A DNA stretch of 64,000 nt, taken from the NCBI GenBank assembly GCA_963742725.1, contig CAVUMX010000003.1, positions 558,001 to 622,000 on the forward strand, in the 5' to 3' direction. Made by a program: the position numbers and the translations under genes. The stretch comes from CAVVAL01 sp963742725 (GTDB lineage: Bacteria > Actinomycetota > Actinomycetes > Mycobacteriales > Cryptosporangiaceae). This document shows positions 53,849 to 61,929 of the stretch, piece after piece. The notes beneath the pieces are model-generated. The model made no database searches and was not told the origin of the DNA. It was given only the letters and a program-made list of their open reading frames with translations. Position 1 is the first letter of the stretch; each line of letters begins with the position of its first letter.

Positions 53849-55675
53849 GTGACTGATCCTGTGCTGTGGCGTGACTGGGTGGTGGTCGCGCTGGCGGACG
53901 GCCAGCTCGATTCCGATGCCGACGTGATCGAAGAGGTGGCGATCCGGTTCGCCGACCGGTTCGACCAGTCCGACCGGAACTACGTCGGCGAGCAGCCGAT
54001 CTGGCACACCGCCGTACGGGACGCGCTCAACGAACTGCGGTCGGCCCGTCTCGTCCGCCAGCAGACCGGGGCCCTGACCGTGAAGGGCCACAAGACCATC
54101 GACGAGACCCGCCGGCGGTGCACGCGCGAATGGGAGGGTCGGGCCGTAGAGGCGCCCTCCGACGAGCCGCCCCCGCTGCTCACCCCCGGAGTGATCGCGC
54201 CGCCGCTGCGCACCCACGCCGACCGGACGAAGGTCGGGTTCCCGGACGACGACGACAAGCCCGGTCCGGTCATGGCGGAACTCAACCTGCGGTACGGCGC
54301 GGGAGCGGCCAAGGCGTTCGCGCGGCTGGAGAACCTATGGGGCCGGGTCACGCGGTGGTCCGCCGAGCCCGACCGGACGCCGACCCGCCTGGCCGAGGAG
54401 TACGCGACCGGCCGGCTGTCGATCAACGAGATGAAGCGCCTGGTGTCGGCGGACGCGTCGGTGCTCGTCCGGTCCGGTCGCAGCCTCCGCCGGCTCTGGC
54501 CGGACTTCCCGGTGTCGAACCAGGTGGACGGATCGTGCGTCACGGTGAAGGCCGACGCGGCGAGGCGGGCCTTCAACGCGTCCGGCGACCGGATCGTGTG
54601 GGCGGTGATCGACTCCGGCGTGTGGGCCGACCACCCGCACTTCGCCGAGTACAACACGCTGCGGCACGAGTCCGTCAGGGACCTGCACCGGCTCTTCCCG
54701 CTGGATGGCGAGCCCAGCGACAACCCGGAACTGGCGCTGTTGGACGAGAGCGGGCACGGCACGCATGTCGCAGGCATCATCGCCGGGACCATCGAGGCGT
54801 GGAGCGCGAAAGCCGGCCGCACCGTGCAGGTGACCGAGAGCCGGTTCAACGTGGAGAACCCGACCGAGCCGCTGCGGATGCCCCGCACGGTGGACGACTA
54901 CGCGCTGCTCGCGGGTATGGCGCCGAAGGCCAGGCTGGTCAGCCTCAAGGTGCTCCACGCCGGCGGCACGGAGGACGCGCGCGTCGCCCGGATCATCAAG
55001 GCGCTGGAGTACGTGCGCAAGGTGAACGGCGAGAGCACCGACAGCATGCGGATCCACGGCGTGAACCTGAGCGTCGGGTACGAGTTCGACCCGCAGTGGT
55101 TCGCGTGCGGGCAGAGCCCGCTGTGCCGGGAGGTCGACAAGCTCGTCCGGACGGGCGTCGTCGTGGTGGTCGCCGCCGGCAACTCCGGCTACGGATCCCT
55201 CGCGGTGGCCGCGAAGGAGGCGCCGCGCAAGTTCGGCCTCGGCATGACGATCAACGACCCGGGCAACGCCGAGCTGGCGATCACCGTCGGGTCGACGCAC
55301 CGTGACGCGCCGCACGGCTACGGCGTCTCGTACTTCTCGTCCAAGGGGCCCACCGGGGACGGGCGCGCGAAGCCGGACCTCGTCGCGCCCGGCGAACGGA
55401 TCACGTCCTGCGCGGCCGGGAGGAACCTCACGGCGGTCGTCGCCGGCGACGTTCCCGCCGACACCGCTGTCTACGTGGAAGAGACCGGTACGAGCATGGC
55501 GGCGCCGCACGTGTCCGGTGCGATCGCCGCTCTGCTGTCCGTGCGCCGGGAGTTCATCGGCCGCCCGGACCGCGTGAAGCAGATCATCCTCGACGCGGCG
55601 ACACCGCTCGGGCGCAGCACCGATTTCGAAGGAGCCGGACTGCTCGACCTCATGCGGGCCCTGCAGTCGGTGTGA
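53849..55675 (+). CDS. Non-secreted subtilisin-like peptidase (S8) with N-terminal winged-helix-like domain
   Basis: 608 residues and no signal peptide. Residues 1-80 (DPVLWRDWVVVALADGQLDSDADVIEEVA...DALNELRSARLV) resemble an Mrr-N-like winged helix. The catalytic domain has Asp255 (WAVIDSGVWADH), His303 (SGHGTHVAGI) and Ser549 (ETGTSMAAPHVSG). It carries a large insert between the Asp and His motifs and a further ~65-residue insert after HGTHVAGIIAG. GTG 53849 has AAGGGGG upstream. It is directly followed by an alpha/beta hydrolase, so the pair is co-translated. A cytoplasmic protease with a nucleic-acid-binding-type domain suggests a regulatory or defence role. Confidence 0.85.
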   Translation: MTDPVLWRDWVVVALADGQLDSDADVIEEVAIRFADRFDQSDRNYVGEQPIWHTAVRDALNELRSARLVRQQTGALTVKGHKTIDETRRRCTREWEGRAVEAPSDEPPPLLTPGVIAPPLRTHADRTKVGFPDDDDKPGPVMAELNLRYGAGAAKAFARLENLWGRVTRWSAEPDRTPTRLAEEYATGRLSINEMKRLVSADASVLVRSGRSLRRLWPDFPVSNQVDGSCVTVKADAARRAFNASGDRIVWAVIDSGVWADHPHFAEYNTLRHESVRDLHRLFPLDGEPSDNPELALLDESGHGTHVAGIIAGTIEAWSAKAGRTVQVTESRFNVENPTEPLRMPRTVDDYALLAGMAPKARLVSLKVLHAGGTEDARVARIIKALEYVRKVNGESTDSMRIHGVNLSVGYEFDPQWFACGQSPLCREVDKLVRTGVVVVVAAGNSGYGSLAVAAKEAPRKFGLGMTINDPGNAELAITVGSTHRDAPHGYGVSYFSSKGPTGDGRAKPDLVAPGERITSCAAGRNLTAVVAGDVPADTAVYVEETGTSMAAPHVSGAIAALLSVRREFIGRPDRVKQIILDAATPLGRSTDFEGAGLLDLMRALQSV

Positions 55676-55689
55676 CCGAGGGGGACACC

Positions 55690-57119
55690 ATGACCGAGAT
55701 CGCCAACCTGCCGTTCTGGGAGCTTGTCTACGACGGCGACGGCCACCCGGACGGCGACGCCGAGGCGACGTTCCTCCGCGAGGCGCGCGAGAAGGGGATC
55801 ACCGACGTGGTGGTCTTCTCGCACGGCTGGAACAGCAACCGCACGGCCGCGACGCGCCTGTACAACGGGTTCTTCAGCACGCTGGCCCGTCAGCTCCGGC
55901 ACGTGCCGGCCGGGCAGGACACGAAGGTCGGGCTCGTGGGCGTGATGTGGCCGTCGCAGCGGTGGTCGGACGAGCCGATCCCTGATTTCGAGGGGCCTTC
56001 GGCTGCCGGAGGCGGCGGGGGAGGCACGCGGCTGCCGGAGGCGGCGGGGGAGCGTCCGTGGGTGGTGTTGCTCAGCCCGTGGGCGAGGTGTCGTTGTCGG
56101 CCGAGCTCGACGCGGGGACGCTCGCCGCGCTGAAGGAGATCTTCCCGAGCGGCGCCGACCAGCTCGACCGCATGGCCGCGCTGCTGGCCGGAGAGCGGTC
56201 CGCGGCCGCGGACGCCGAGTTCCTCGGGCTGATGAAGGAGCTCGCCGTCAACGAAGGCGCGGCGGGCGACGACGGCGAGGACGACAGGGACGGCACCGAG
56301 CGGGCGAACCTGAACGCCGCCGAGCCGGGGATGCTGCTGGACGAGCCGTCGGAGCTGTTCGACCGCTACAGCGACGAGCTGGAGCAGGTGCTCCTCGCGG
56401 CCGGCGTGGACGTCGGTGGCGCGGGTGGCGAAGCGGGCGTCGGCGACTTCTTCAAGAAGGGCTGGCGCGGAGCCAAGGAGGCGTTGCGCCAGCTGACGTA
56501 CTGGCAGATGAAGAACCGCGCCGGGACGGTCGGGCGTAGGGGGCTCGGTCCGCTGCTGGGCCGGCTGGACGGTGTCCGCGTGCACCTCGTCGGGCACAGC
56601 TTCGGCGCCAGGCTGGTCTCGTACGCCCTCGCCGGGATGCCCGCCGGGCTCGACCCGTCGCCGGTCAAGGGGGTGACGCTGATCCAGGGTGCCTTCTCCC
56701 AGTGGGCGTTCGCGTCGAATCTGCCGTTCGCCGCCGGCAAGAAGGGCGCGCTGGACGGGATGCTGGCGCGGATCGACGGCCCGCTCGTGGCCGTCCACTC
56801 CAAGCACGACGGTGCCGTCGGGACGTTCTACCCGCTCGCGTCGATGGCTGCCCGCGACAACTCGGCGGGACTCGGTGACGCGGACTCCCCGTGGGGCGGG
56901 ATCGGCGCTAACGGTGCGCAGGGCGTGCAGGCCAGGCGGGACGGCGTCCGCGCCGCCGGCCCCGGCAACACCTACCCGTTCGAGGCCAGGAAGGTACTGA
57001 ACGTCGACGCCGCCGAGGTCGTCAAGGACGGCGGCCCGCCGAGCGGCGCACACAGCGACATCGTGCACCCCGAGCTGACCTGGATCGTCCTGACCGCCGG
57101 CCGCATCGTCACCTCCTGA
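55690..57119 (+). CDS. Alpha/beta hydrolase (lipase-like), frameshifted by a 29-bp duplication
   Basis: ATG 55690 has GAGGGGG upstream; the frame also has GTG 55672 overlapping the peptidase stop. The first part reads to VMWPSQRWSDEPIPDFEGPSAAGGGGG, then the frame is lost. The rest (VAQPVGEVSLSAELDAGTLAALKEIFPSGADQ onwards) is in another frame to 57119. Removing one 29-bp unit (24-bp direct repeat plus 5 bases, 56000-56052) restores one frame of ~466 residues. Motifs: FSHGWNSNR oxyanion region, nucleophile Ser in HLVGHSFGARL and probable catalytic His in GAHSDIVHP. Lipase/esterase-like partner of the subtilase; possibly inactive as sequenced. Confidence 0.75.
56000..56052 (+). repeat. 24-bp direct repeat with 29-bp period causing a frameshift
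   Basis: Two identical 24-bp copies starting CGGCTGCCGG at 56000 and 56029, separated by GCACG. The period of 29 is 2 modulo 3 and accounts exactly for the frame change in the hydrolase gene. Slippage or recombination between the copies would delete 29 bp and restore the frame. Confidence 0.85.
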
Positions 57120-57151
57120 CCCCCGCCGCGCCGACCCGCGACGCCAGGGTG

Positions 57152-58246
57152 TCAGCGCCAGAGGACGGCGTGGAAGTCGCGGCCCGGGATCTCGGAGAAG
57201 CCGACGGTGAGGCCCCACTCGTTGATGTCCGAAGCGCCGCTGTGCAGGCCGCCGGGCAGCGTGCCGAGATCGGTCGGGGTGCCGCGGACCCACCGGCACG
57301 CGTGCTGGGCGGCGTTCTGGGCGATGAAGCTGTAGCCGACGACGTCGCCACGCTCGTTGATGCCGGCGGCGGCGCCGAAGCTGCCGCCGAGCGTGGGAAG
57401 CAGCCTGGTCCCGCCGCCCTGCCACACCGCGGCCTGGGTCGCGCCGCGCGCCGGGTCGATCGCCTGGCCCACGGCCTGGCCGCGATCGTTGACGGCGTAC
57501 GCGGTGGACGTCCGGCCGGGAACGTCGAGCGGACGCAGCCGCCCGTTCTCGTAGGCGTACGCCCGCTCCAGCCCGCCCTGGTGCGCGCCGCCCACGATGA
57601 CGCCGTAGTTGTTGGCGCCGACGACGCTGAAGGCGCCCACCTGCTCGCCGAAGGAGCCGAGGTCACGCATGCGGCCGTCGGCCCAGACGAAAGCGTGCAG
57701 CTCCCGCGCGGCCGTGCTGCTGGTGCCGTAGATCCGGCCCTGGTCGTCGATCGCCTTGGCGACGCTGAAGTCACCGCCGAGCGTGCCGAGGTCGATCGCG
57801 CGGTCGCCGCGCCACAGCACCGCCCGGTACTCGCCCTGCGTGGTCAGGCTCTGGCCGACGGCGTCGCCCCGGTTGTTGATGTCCTCGGCGCTGCTCGTCG
57901 CGCCGCCGAGCGTGCCGAGGTCGCGCATCCGGCCGGCCTCCCAGCGGAACGCGTGGAAGTCCGAGCTGGCCGGGCTCACCGCGCTGGCACCGACGATCTG
58001 GCCACGGTCGTTGACGGCCGACGCCTGGCTGGTCCGCCCACCGAGCGTGCCCAGATCAAGAATCCGCGCCGCTGCCGCGGCCCCGCCGCCCACGGCGCCA
58101 CCCGCCGCTGCGGCATCACCCCGGGCGCCGCCCGTCACGATGCCACTTGACCCGCCACCCGCCGCTGGGGCCGGCGAGGCATAGGCGGTCGCGAGTAGCG
58201 GTACGGCGAGTGCGGCGCCGATCAACCGGGCACGGGATGGACGCAT
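57152..58246 (-). CDS. Secreted HAF-repeat protein
   Basis: 364 residues. Signal peptide (RARLIGAALAVPLLATAYA), a Gly/Ala-rich segment, then about seven repeats of ~45 residues built on DLGTLGG-x(6-8)-A-x-x-IN-x-RG-x-x-VG...FxW, the HAF repeat, which folds as a beta-propeller-like array. Function unknown; extracellular binding is assumed. ATG 58246 follows TGGAGGATCC. Convergent with the hydrolase gene. A dre-like site lies 53 bp upstream. Confidence 0.85.
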   Translation of the reverse strand: MRPSRARLIGAALAVPLLATAYASPAPAAGGGSSGIVTGGARGDAAAAGGAVGGGAAAAARILDLGTLGGRTSQASAVNDRGQIVGASAVSPASSDFHAFRWEAGRMRDLGTLGGATSSAEDINNRGDAVGQSLTTQGEYRAVLWRGDRAIDLGTLGGDFSVAKAIDDQGRIYGTSSTAARELHAFVWADGRMRDLGSFGEQVGAFSVVGANNYGVIVGGAHQGGLERAYAYENGRLRPLDVPGRTSTAYAVNDRGQAVGQAIDPARGATQAAVWQGGGTRLLPTLGGSFGAAAGINERGDVVGYSFIAQNAAQHACRWVRGTPTDLGTLPGGLHSGASDINEWGLTVGFSEIPGRDFHAVLWR

Positions 58247-58296
58247 CGGATCCTCCAGGGTCGACCGGCGAGGCACGGCCATGGTGGAGGATCAGA

Positions 58297-58312
58297 ATTG
58301 GTCTAGACAAGT
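58297..58312. promoter_or_regulatory. dre-like DasR operator 5 (TGGTCTAGACAA)
   Basis: One mismatch to TGGTCTAGACCA, 53 bp upstream of the HAF-repeat gene. The rest of the 325-bp gap to 58571 is GC-rich and shows no credible gene. Confidence 0.75.
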
Positions 58313-58571
58313 TGTGCCGGCGGGGCCTGCCCTGAATGCCCCGCCGGCCTGCCCGTCCGGCCCACCACGAGGGCAGCCGAGGACACGGCTACAGGCGGCG
58401 CTCCACCGGTAGGCGGGAGCGGGTGAGCCCGGTGTCGATCCGCCGCGCCCCGAAAGCCGCCACGCCCGAGCGCGAGGTCGCGACGCCGGCGCCGCGCCGC
58501 CCCCGGCCCGCGCGGGCCACAAAGCCGCGCGGCGACCGGCGGTGGCCGCACCGGCGGTGCCAGGTGCAGGC

Positions 58572-59049
<478 letters not shown>

Positions 59050-59050
59050 G

Positions 59051-59671
59051 CTAGGACGGCGCCCCGACAAGTTCCCGAACCGGCCGGAGCCGGAACGCCA
59101 CCGCCGACGCCCAGCCCCAGCCGGCCACCACGCCGACCGTCATGATCCGGAAGTCGCCGACGCCCATCCCGAGCCCGCCGAGCGCCAGGAACGCCAGGCC
59201 AGACGCCACGCTGTACCAGGCCCAGCCCGGCCGCCCGTCGGCGGCGAACCGCTTCGCGAGGACGACGAACAGCGCGATGAGCGACCCGAACCCGAGCACG
59301 AACGCCACGAAGTGCAGGTTGCTGTGCCAGCTGGTGACCTCGGGCTGCCCGGACGGGGCACCGGCCGGGAACCCGAGCGCCGGGTCGGCGACGAACACGC
59401 CGCCGCCGATGAGCCCGACCCCGATGCAGCCGTAGAGCAGGGAAACCCCGATCGAGGAGACACGTCGCATCCCCAGCGCACACAGCACGTACAGCAGGCC
59501 GCTGACCACGAAGTTGGTGATCTGGATCCAGCCGCCCTCGCCGAGGCTCAGCATGCTGAACGGGTGCCGGCTGAGGTCGAACCCGTCCCGCGTGTACGCC
59601 TGCACGAGACCGACGACCAGGTAGAGCGGCCCGGCGATCACGCCGCACATCAGGAGCGCGCGGGTGCTCAT
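59051..59671 (-). CDS. DUF998-family integral membrane protein
   Basis: 206 residues with six hydrophobic segments. LLMCGVIAGPLYLVVGLVQAYTRDGFDLSRHPFSMLSLGEGGWIQITNFVVSGLLYVL is the DUF998 signature. ATG 59671 overlaps the stop of the upstream alpha/beta hydrolase gene (ATGA). Last gene of a four-gene leftward operon; function unknown. Confidence 0.88.
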   Translation of the reverse strand: MSTRALLMCGVIAGPLYLVVGLVQAYTRDGFDLSRHPFSMLSLGEGGWIQITNFVVSGLLYVLCALGMRRVSSIGVSLLYGCIGVGLIGGGVFVADPALGFPAGAPSGQPEVTSWHSNLHFVAFVLGFGSLIALFVVLAKRFAADGRPGWAWYSVASGLAFLALGGLGMGVGDFRIMTVGVVAGWGWASAVAFRLRPVRELVGAPS

Positions 59672-60462
59672 GACACGAAGAGTTCTTTGAGGACCGGCGC
59701 GATGGCGGTCGCCTTGAGCATGTGGTTCTGGCCGTCGATCGTCCGGTACCGCGCGTCCGGGACGCGTTCGGCGACCTGCCGCATCGACGTCCGGAACCAT
59801 TCGTCGCTCTTGCCGCCGGCCATGGACAGGGTGGGTGCCTTGACGTGCGCGTACCGGTTGGTGGGCAGCGGCTCGCCCGACATGGAGCCGTCCATGATCG
59901 CGCGGTCGTAGGGGAGGGTGTGCGCGACGGCCTTGAGCTTCGACCAAGGCGGGCTGAACCGCATCATCGTGACGACGAAGCCGGGCACGCCGACCAGCTT
60001 CATGAACAGCTTCACCGCGTCGCCCCGGCGCCCGTCGGCGATGGCCTTAATGAGGTTCGGGTAGTAGCCGGCCGGTTCGGCGCGGGCGTCGGCGCTGAGC
60101 GCGAACGGTGCCTCGTAGACGGCGAGCCTGGTGATCGGTACGCCGCTGTTCGCCGCTTCGAGGGCGAGCGCCGCGCCGGAGGACTGGCCGAACACGTACG
60201 CCGCGCCGCCGGCCTCCTCGACCAGGGCGGCCAGGTCCTCGACCTCGCGCTTGACCGAGTGCGGCCGCGTGTCGGTGCTCTCGCCGCGTCCGCGCCGGTC
60301 GTAGGTGTAGACGGTGAACTGATCCTGCATCGCTTCGGCGAACTGCTTCGCGGGCCCGAACGCCCGGTAGCACAGAGCGCCGTCGACCAGGATGAGCGCC
60401 GGCCCGGTGCCGGCCTTGTCGTAGCCGATGACGGTGCCGTCGGCGGAGGTGACGGTGGGCAT
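59668..60462 (-). CDS. Alpha/beta hydrolase
   Basis: 264 residues. N-terminal beta-strands TVTSADGTVIGYDKAGTGPALILVDGALCYR, YDRRGRGEST, nucleophile Ser in VFGQSSGAALAL, Asp region SMAGGKSDEWF and catalytic His in TIDGQNHML. The oxyanion segment has VDGAL instead of HGxxG. Broad esterase-like function; the substrate is unclear. ATG 60462 follows GAAAGG. Operon with an SRPBCC protein and ArsR-type regulator. Confidence 0.88.
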   Translation of the reverse strand: MPTVTSADGTVIGYDKAGTGPALILVDGALCYRAFGPAKQFAEAMQDQFTVYTYDRRGRGESTDTRPHSVKREVEDLAALVEEAGGAAYVFGQSSGAALALEAANSGVPITRLAVYEAPFALSADARAEPAGYYPNLIKAIADGRRGDAVKLFMKLVGVPGFVVTMMRFSPPWSKLKAVAHTLPYDRAIMDGSMSGEPLPTNRYAHVKAPTLSMAGGKSDEWFRTSMRQVAERVPDARYRTIDGQNHMLKATAIAPVLKELFVS

Positions 60463-60473
60463 GGTGATTCCTT

Positions 60474-61202
60474 TCAGGAGAAGACCCGGTCGAGCCAGCG
60501 CTGCCAGGCTCGGTCGGCGTGGGAGGTGCCGGACGGGGAGGCGTCGCTGAACAGGTGGTGCATGGCGACCATGCCGCCCTGGAATCCACGGAAGAACCGG
60601 TAGAGCGCGTCGGGCGTCCGTATGCCCAGGGTCTGGGCGTTCGTGAAGTAGACGACGCCGTCCACGGTGGACCCGTCGAGCTGGATCCGCGCGCGGTCGC
60701 CGTCGAGGCCCAGCTCGGCGTGGAGTGCGGCCCACCCCTTGTCCCAGTCGGGGATCTCGGGCCCGAACACCGTGACCGGCGTGGCCGTGCGGCCGGCGAA
60801 GTGCGTGAGGTAGGCGGTCAGGGTCGCGAAGAACATCGCGCCGCCGGCCTGCATCGCCTCGAACTCGTCCGCCCAGTCGTCGCCGGGCAGGAACCCGCTG
60901 GTGACCATCCGGAGTACGGTGCTCCCGCCGGCGCGGCCCTCGATGAGGAACTCGTAGGCGATGTACCGGCCGTCCGGTTCCCTGTCGCCGCCGTAGGCGA
61001 GGCGGGTGCCCTCCTCCCACGCCGTGACGGTGTGCGAAGGGGTGTACCCGCCGAACGCCATCCGCACGGACTCGCCCGGCGTGACCTCGTTGTTCCCCAT
61101 GAACCACGAGTCGATGCCGGGGCCGGTGGCGATGGCCTCCCAGACCTGCTCGGGGGTGGCGGGCACCTCGACCCGCTCTTCGGCCTCGAACTGTCGACCC
61201 AT
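60474..61202 (-). CDS. SRPBCC (AHSA1/START-like) domain protein
   Basis: 242 residues. Helix-grip fold with VEVPATPEQVWEAIATGPGIDSWFMG at the N-terminus, MAFGGYTPSHTVTAWEEGTRLAYGGD, and a second beta/alpha half. Pairs of an ArsR-type regulator and an AHSA1-like protein are common in actinobacteria, with the SRPBCC domain binding a hydrophobic ligand. It begins one base after the regulator stop. Confidence 0.88.
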   Translation of the reverse strand: MGRQFEAEERVEVPATPEQVWEAIATGPGIDSWFMGNNEVTPGESVRMAFGGYTPSHTVTAWEEGTRLAYGGDREPDGRYIAYEFLIEGRAGGSTVLRMVTSGFLPGDDWADEFEAMQAGGAMFFATLTAYLTHFAGRTATPVTVFGPEIPDWDKGWAALHAELGLDGDRARIQLDGSTVDGVVYFTNAQTLGIRTPDALYRFFRGFQGGMVAMHHLFSDASPSGTSHADRAWQRWLDRVFS

Positions 61203-61203
61203 C

Positions 61204-61791
61204 TCACTGCTCCTTCGTCGTGCTCGGGTGGACGGCGACCACGACGCGGTGGGCGCGGCCGTCGGTGGAGTTCTCGTCGTGGTACTTGGCGACCAGCCCG
61301 GTGACGGCGCTGGCCAGCTCCTCGGCGAAGGCGGCCCGGTCGGCGGCGGTGGCGAAGCGGACCTCGCCGTCCAGCGCGAACGTGGCCACCTGCTTGCCCG
61401 CCTTGTCGGCGCCGGTGACCAGCGTCCCGACGTCGCGCACCAGCTGGGCCGCGACGGCGAGCAGCCACCGCGCCGAGAGGCGGTCGCGGGAGCGTTCCGG
61501 GTCGGGCTGGAGGGCGGCGAGCGCGATCGGGGAGATGACGTAGGACGCGGCCGTGGCGCGCAGCACGCGCTCGGTCATGTTTCCCTTCCGTCGTTCCTCG
61601 ACGAGCTCCACCAGGCCGTGCTTCTCCAGTGCCCGGAGGTGGTAGTTGACCTTCTGCCTGGGCATGCCGACCTTGCCGGCGAGCCCGCTGGCCGATGCCG
61701 GTTCCGCCAGCGCGGCGAGGAGTTCGGCCCGCATCGGGGCCAGCGACACCTCGGCGGCGGCTGGGTCGTCGATCACAGTCACGTCATGCAT
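61204..61791 (-). CDS. ArsR-type winged-helix regulator
   Basis: 195 residues from ATG 61791. HTH region MRAELLAALAEPASASGLAGKVGMPRQKVNYHLRALEKHGLVELVEERRKGNMTERVLRATAASYVISP. The C-terminal half is helical and of unknown ligand. Few metal-binding Cys or His are present, so a small organic ligand is more likely than a metal. First gene of the operon; the dyad at 61828-61843 is its likely operator. Confidence 0.88.
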   Translation of the reverse strand: MHDVTVIDDPAAAEVSLAPMRAELLAALAEPASASGLAGKVGMPRQKVNYHLRALEKHGLVELVEERRKGNMTERVLRATAASYVISPIALAALQPDPERSRDRLSARWLLAVAAQLVRDVGTLVTGADKAGKQVATFALDGEVRFATAADRAAFAEELASAVTGLVAKYHDENSTDGRAHRVVVAVHPSTTKEQ

Positions 61792-61827
61792 GCCGTAATC
61801 ATGGGCACCGACAACTCTTACTGTCAA

Positions 61828-61843
61828 GACAAACTTTTTTGTC
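61828..61843. promoter_or_regulatory. Candidate operator of the ArsR-type regulator (GACAAA-CTTT-TTTGTC)
   Basis: Perfect 6-bp arms around CTTT, in the AT-rich part of the 138-bp gap between the regulator and the divergent WD40 gene, 37 bp from the regulator start. Confidence 0.6.
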
Positions 61844-61929
61844 GGAGGACGGCGGGCACCCCGGCGGAGACCGGCACCCCGGCGCCGAGTGGGAGCAACG
61901 AGGGTTGACGCGCCCGCGACCATTCAGCG

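Noticed and set aside
56000..56052. CRISPR-like repeat
   Set aside because: Only two copies with a 5-bp spacer inside a coding gene.
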